In this document: piece after piece, positions 14,317-16,406 of the stretch
How the letters are laid out: each line of letters starts with the position of its first letter
How positions within the stretch are numbered: position 1 is the first letter of the stretch
From: Chitinophaga pinensis
GTDB lineage: Bacteria > Bacteroidota > Bacteroidia > SXHM01
Direction of reading: 5' to 3'
DNA length: 16,406 nucleotides
NCBI GenBank assembly: GCA_945889235.1
Contig: CAMDBK010000032.1
Span: 1 to 16,406, forward strand
The notes under the pieces: generated by a model
What the model saw: only the letters and a program-made list of their open reading frames with translations
The model's database searches: none
Told to the model about the DNA's origin: nothing
Made by a program: the position numbers and the translations under genes

Positions 14317-16406
14317 TTATACAGCCTGTTCTTCAGTTATATATTCTTCAATAGGAACGCAACTGCAAACCAGATTTCTGTCGCCAAATGCATTATCAAC
14401 ACGGCTTACCGGAGGCCAAAATTTATTATCTGCAATCCATTTCAAAGGGTAAGCAGCTTTGTTGCGTGAATAAGTATGTTGCCAGTTATCACTCACCACA
14501 TCTTTTGCAGTGTGTGGTGCATTTTTCAGAACATTATCAGTTGCATCTGATTTGCCCGAAGCAATTTCATCAATTTCATTTTTGATAGAAATCATGGCTT
14601 CGCAAAAACGGTCAAGTTCTTCTTTTGATTCACTTTCGGTTGGTTCTATCATTAATGTTCCTGCAACAGGGAAAGAAACAGTTGGTGCGTGAAAGCCATA
14701 ATCCATCAGCCTTTTAGCAATGTCTCCGGCTTCAACGTGTGAATCTTTTTTGAAATGGCGGCAATCCAAAATCATTTCGTGAGCGCAGTGTCCTTTATTT
14801 CCCTGATACAAAACGGGATAATGTTTCTCCAGTTTTGTTTTGATATAGTTTGCATTGAGGATGGCGATTTTAGTTGAGTCGGTAACGCCTTGCCCGCCCA
14901 GCATTTTTATGTAGCCGTATGAAATCAAAAGTATTAATGAACTTCCCCACGGAGCAGCAGAAACCGCATTAATAGCCTGACTTCCGCCTGTTTTCACCAC
15001 CGCATGTCCGGGTAGGAATGGTGCAAGATGTGAGGCAACACCAATTGGTCCCATGCCCGGTCCGCCACCACCATGCGGGATTGCAAATGTTTTGTGCAGG
15101 TTCAGGTGACAAACATCGGCACCAATATTTCCGGGAGAAGTTAGTCCAACCTGTGCATTCATGTTCGCGCCATCCATGTAAACCTGTCCGCCATTAGCAT
15201 GAATAATTTTATTGCACTCAATAATTGTCTCTTCAAAAACCCCATGCGTAGATGGATACGTAACCATCAAACAGGAGAGTTTGTCTTTGTGCTGTTCTGC
15301 TTTTGCTTTTAAATCAGTGAGGTCAATGTTCCCGTTCTCATCGCATTTTACCACCACTACTTCCATGCCCGCCATTACTGCACTCGCAGGATTTGTTCCG
15401 TGTGCCGATTGAGGAATCAGGGAAATATTACGGTGTGTATCTCCACGACTTTCATGGTATTTTGCAATCACCATCAGTCCGGCATATTCGCCCTGAGCAC
15501 CGGAATTCGGTTGTAATGAGACCGCTGAAAACCCTGTAATTTCACACAATGCTCTTTCCAGTTCATCAAAAACAATATGATAACCTTTTGCCTGATAAGC
15601 CGGAACAAACGGATGCATATCGGCATAGGAAGGATTGGTAATCGGATACAATTCACTTGCTGCATTTAGTTTCATGGTGCATGAACCAAGCGAAATCATT
15701 GAGTGTGTAAGCGACAAATCTCTGTTCTCTAATTTTTTGATGTAGCGCATCATCTCGGATTCGGAATGATAGGTATTGAAAACCGGATGCGTTAAAAATG
15801 AACTTGTGCGTGCAATAGTTCCGGAAAGTGGTGATGTTGTTTTTTCTGCTGCCAATGCTTTTTTTCCGGGAGCTTTATTTTCAACGGCTTCAGCTAATAC
15901 AGCAAGAATATCGTGAACATCAGAAACCGATGTTGTTTCATCCAAACTGATTCCAAGTTTGTTGTTTACATCGTAGCGAAAATTGATGCGATTTTTTTCC
16001 GCCAGTTCTTTTATAGCCGTTGGGTTGGTTTGTGTCGGCAATGAAAATGTAATAGTATCAAACCATGTTTTATTTTCAACAACATATCCAAGTTTTTGCA
16101 ATTCAGCTGCGAGTAACGAAGTGAGTGAGTGTACATTTCCTGCAATGCGTTTCATGCCATCAGGCCCGTGATAAACGGAATACATACTTGCCATAACAGC
16201 CAGCAAAGCTTGTGCCGTGCAGATGTTGGAAGTTGCTTTATCTCTGCGGATATGTTGCTCACGTGTTTGAAGTGCCATGCGCAAAGCACGGTTACCGCTT
16301 GCATCTACTGACACACCAATAATGCGTCCGGGTAAGCTGCGTTTAAAATCTTCTTTGGTTGCAAAAAATGCTGCGTGCGGTCCGCCATAACCCATGGGAA
16401 CGCCCA
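14317..16406 (-). CDS. gcvP: Glycine dehydrogenase (decarboxylating), glycine cleavage P protein, N-terminus outside the window
   Basis: The frame runs off the right edge and continues upstream of the ATG at 16395, reading GVPM into MGYGGPHAAFFA, the internal GcvP motif found about 250-260 residues into the enzyme. The visible 692 residues plus that missing part give the roughly 950-residue single-chain form. GcvP is a PLP enzyme that decarboxylates glycine and passes the aminomethyl group to the lipoyl arm of GcvH. The PLP lysine is in LNLHKTFAIPHGGGGPGMGP (visible residue 435). Other hallmarks are SLGSCTMKLNA, LQPNSGAQGEYAGL, PQSAHGTNPASA and VYMDGANMNAQVGL. The protein appears intact to its end (EEYITEEQAV). 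GC content is visibly higher than in the glycosyltransferase region, as for a core gene. No terminator hairpin is evident after the stop codon. Confidence 0.97.
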   Translation of the reverse strand, partial: GVPMGYGGPHAAFFATKEDFKRSLPGRIIGVSVDASGNRALRMALQTREQHIRRDKATSNICTAQALLAVMASMYSVYHGPDGMKRIAGNVHSLTSLLAAELQKLGYVVENKTWFDTITFSLPTQTNPTAIKELAEKNRINFRYDVNNKLGISLDETTSVSDVHDILAVLAEAVENKAPGKKALAAEKTTSPLSGTIARTSSFLTHPVFNTYHSESEMMRYIKKLENRDLSLTHSMISLGSCTMKLNAASELYPITNPSYADMHPFVPAYQAKGYHIVFDELERALCEITGFSAVSLQPNSGAQGEYAGLMVIAKYHESRGDTHRNISLIPQSAHGTNPASAVMAGMEVVVVKCDENGNIDLTDLKAKAEQHKDKLSCLMVTYPSTHGVFEETIIECNKIIHANGGQVYMDGANMNAQVGLTSPGNIGADVCHLNLHKTFAIPHGGGGPGMGPIGVASHLAPFLPGHAVVKTGGSQAINAVSAAPWGSSLILLISYGYIKMLGGQGVTDSTKIAILNANYIKTKLEKHYPVLYQGNKGHCAHEMILDCRHFKKDSHVEAGDIAKRLMDYGFHAPTVSFPVAGTLMIEPTESESKEELDRFCEAMISIKNEIDEIASGKSDATDNVLKNAPHTAKDVVSDNWQHTYSRNKAAYPLKWIADNKFWPPVSRVDNAFGDRNLVCSCVPIEEYITEEQAV

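Noticed and set aside
15212..15412. Antisense open frames within gcvP and other large genes
   Set aside because: They lie inside strongly conserved coding sequence on the other strand and show no family features; treated as shadows.
1..16406. CRISPR arrays, tRNAs, insertion sequences, phage or toxin-antitoxin and defence genes
   Set aside because: No regular repeats, cloverleaf-like segments, transposase motifs or defence-type domains were found on either strand.

Overview
The window reads as chromosomal DNA from an AT-rich member of the Bacteroidota. Three adjacent secreted proteins end in the roughly 80-residue type A C-terminal sorting domain of the type IX secretion system. Shine-Dalgarno sequences are essentially absent upstream of the starts. 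One intergenic site fits the Bacteroidota promoter pattern (TTTG, about 21 nt, TAnnTTTG). No rRNA, tRNA, CRISPR array, insertion sequence or phage gene was seen, and the window is almost fully coding with no gap above 300 bp. No genus can be named from this sequence alone.

Region 1 (1-5506, plus strand) holds a B12-dependent-type radical SAM protein cut by the left edge, an Asp/Asn beta-hydroxylase-family iron/2-oxoglutarate oxygenase with a hydrophobic tail, a second complete B12-binding radical SAM protein, and, 10 nt later, a polytopic membrane protein with a soluble C-terminal domain that I do not recognise. The combination of radical chemistry, hydroxylation and membrane tails suggests a tailoring pathway for a lipid, envelope glycan or secondary metabolite. 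The substrate cannot be read from the sequence.

Region 2 (5509-10653, minus strand) is a tight probable operon. In transcription order it holds a PAP2 phosphatase, a very large TMTC-like GT-C glycosyltransferase with C-terminal TPRs, a flavodoxin, and an exported five-heme cytochrome c. The first two fit polyprenyl-phosphate-dependent glycosylation outside the cytoplasm plus recycling of the lipid carrier. The last two are electron carriers in different compartments, and their link to the first two is unclear. The regions 1 and 2 gene sets converge with only 2 bp between stop codons.

Region 3 (10770-14216) holds three type IX cargo proteins, one on plus and two on minus. Two clear intrinsic terminators separate them: a perfect palindrome shared by the convergent pair, and a hairpin whose A/T tract overlaps the putative promoter of the next gene.

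Region 4 (14317 to the right edge, minus strand) is the C-terminal three quarters of glycine dehydrogenase (GcvP), a housekeeping gene with visibly higher GC than regions 1 and 2. It suggests the window is an accessory/envelope segment next to core genome.
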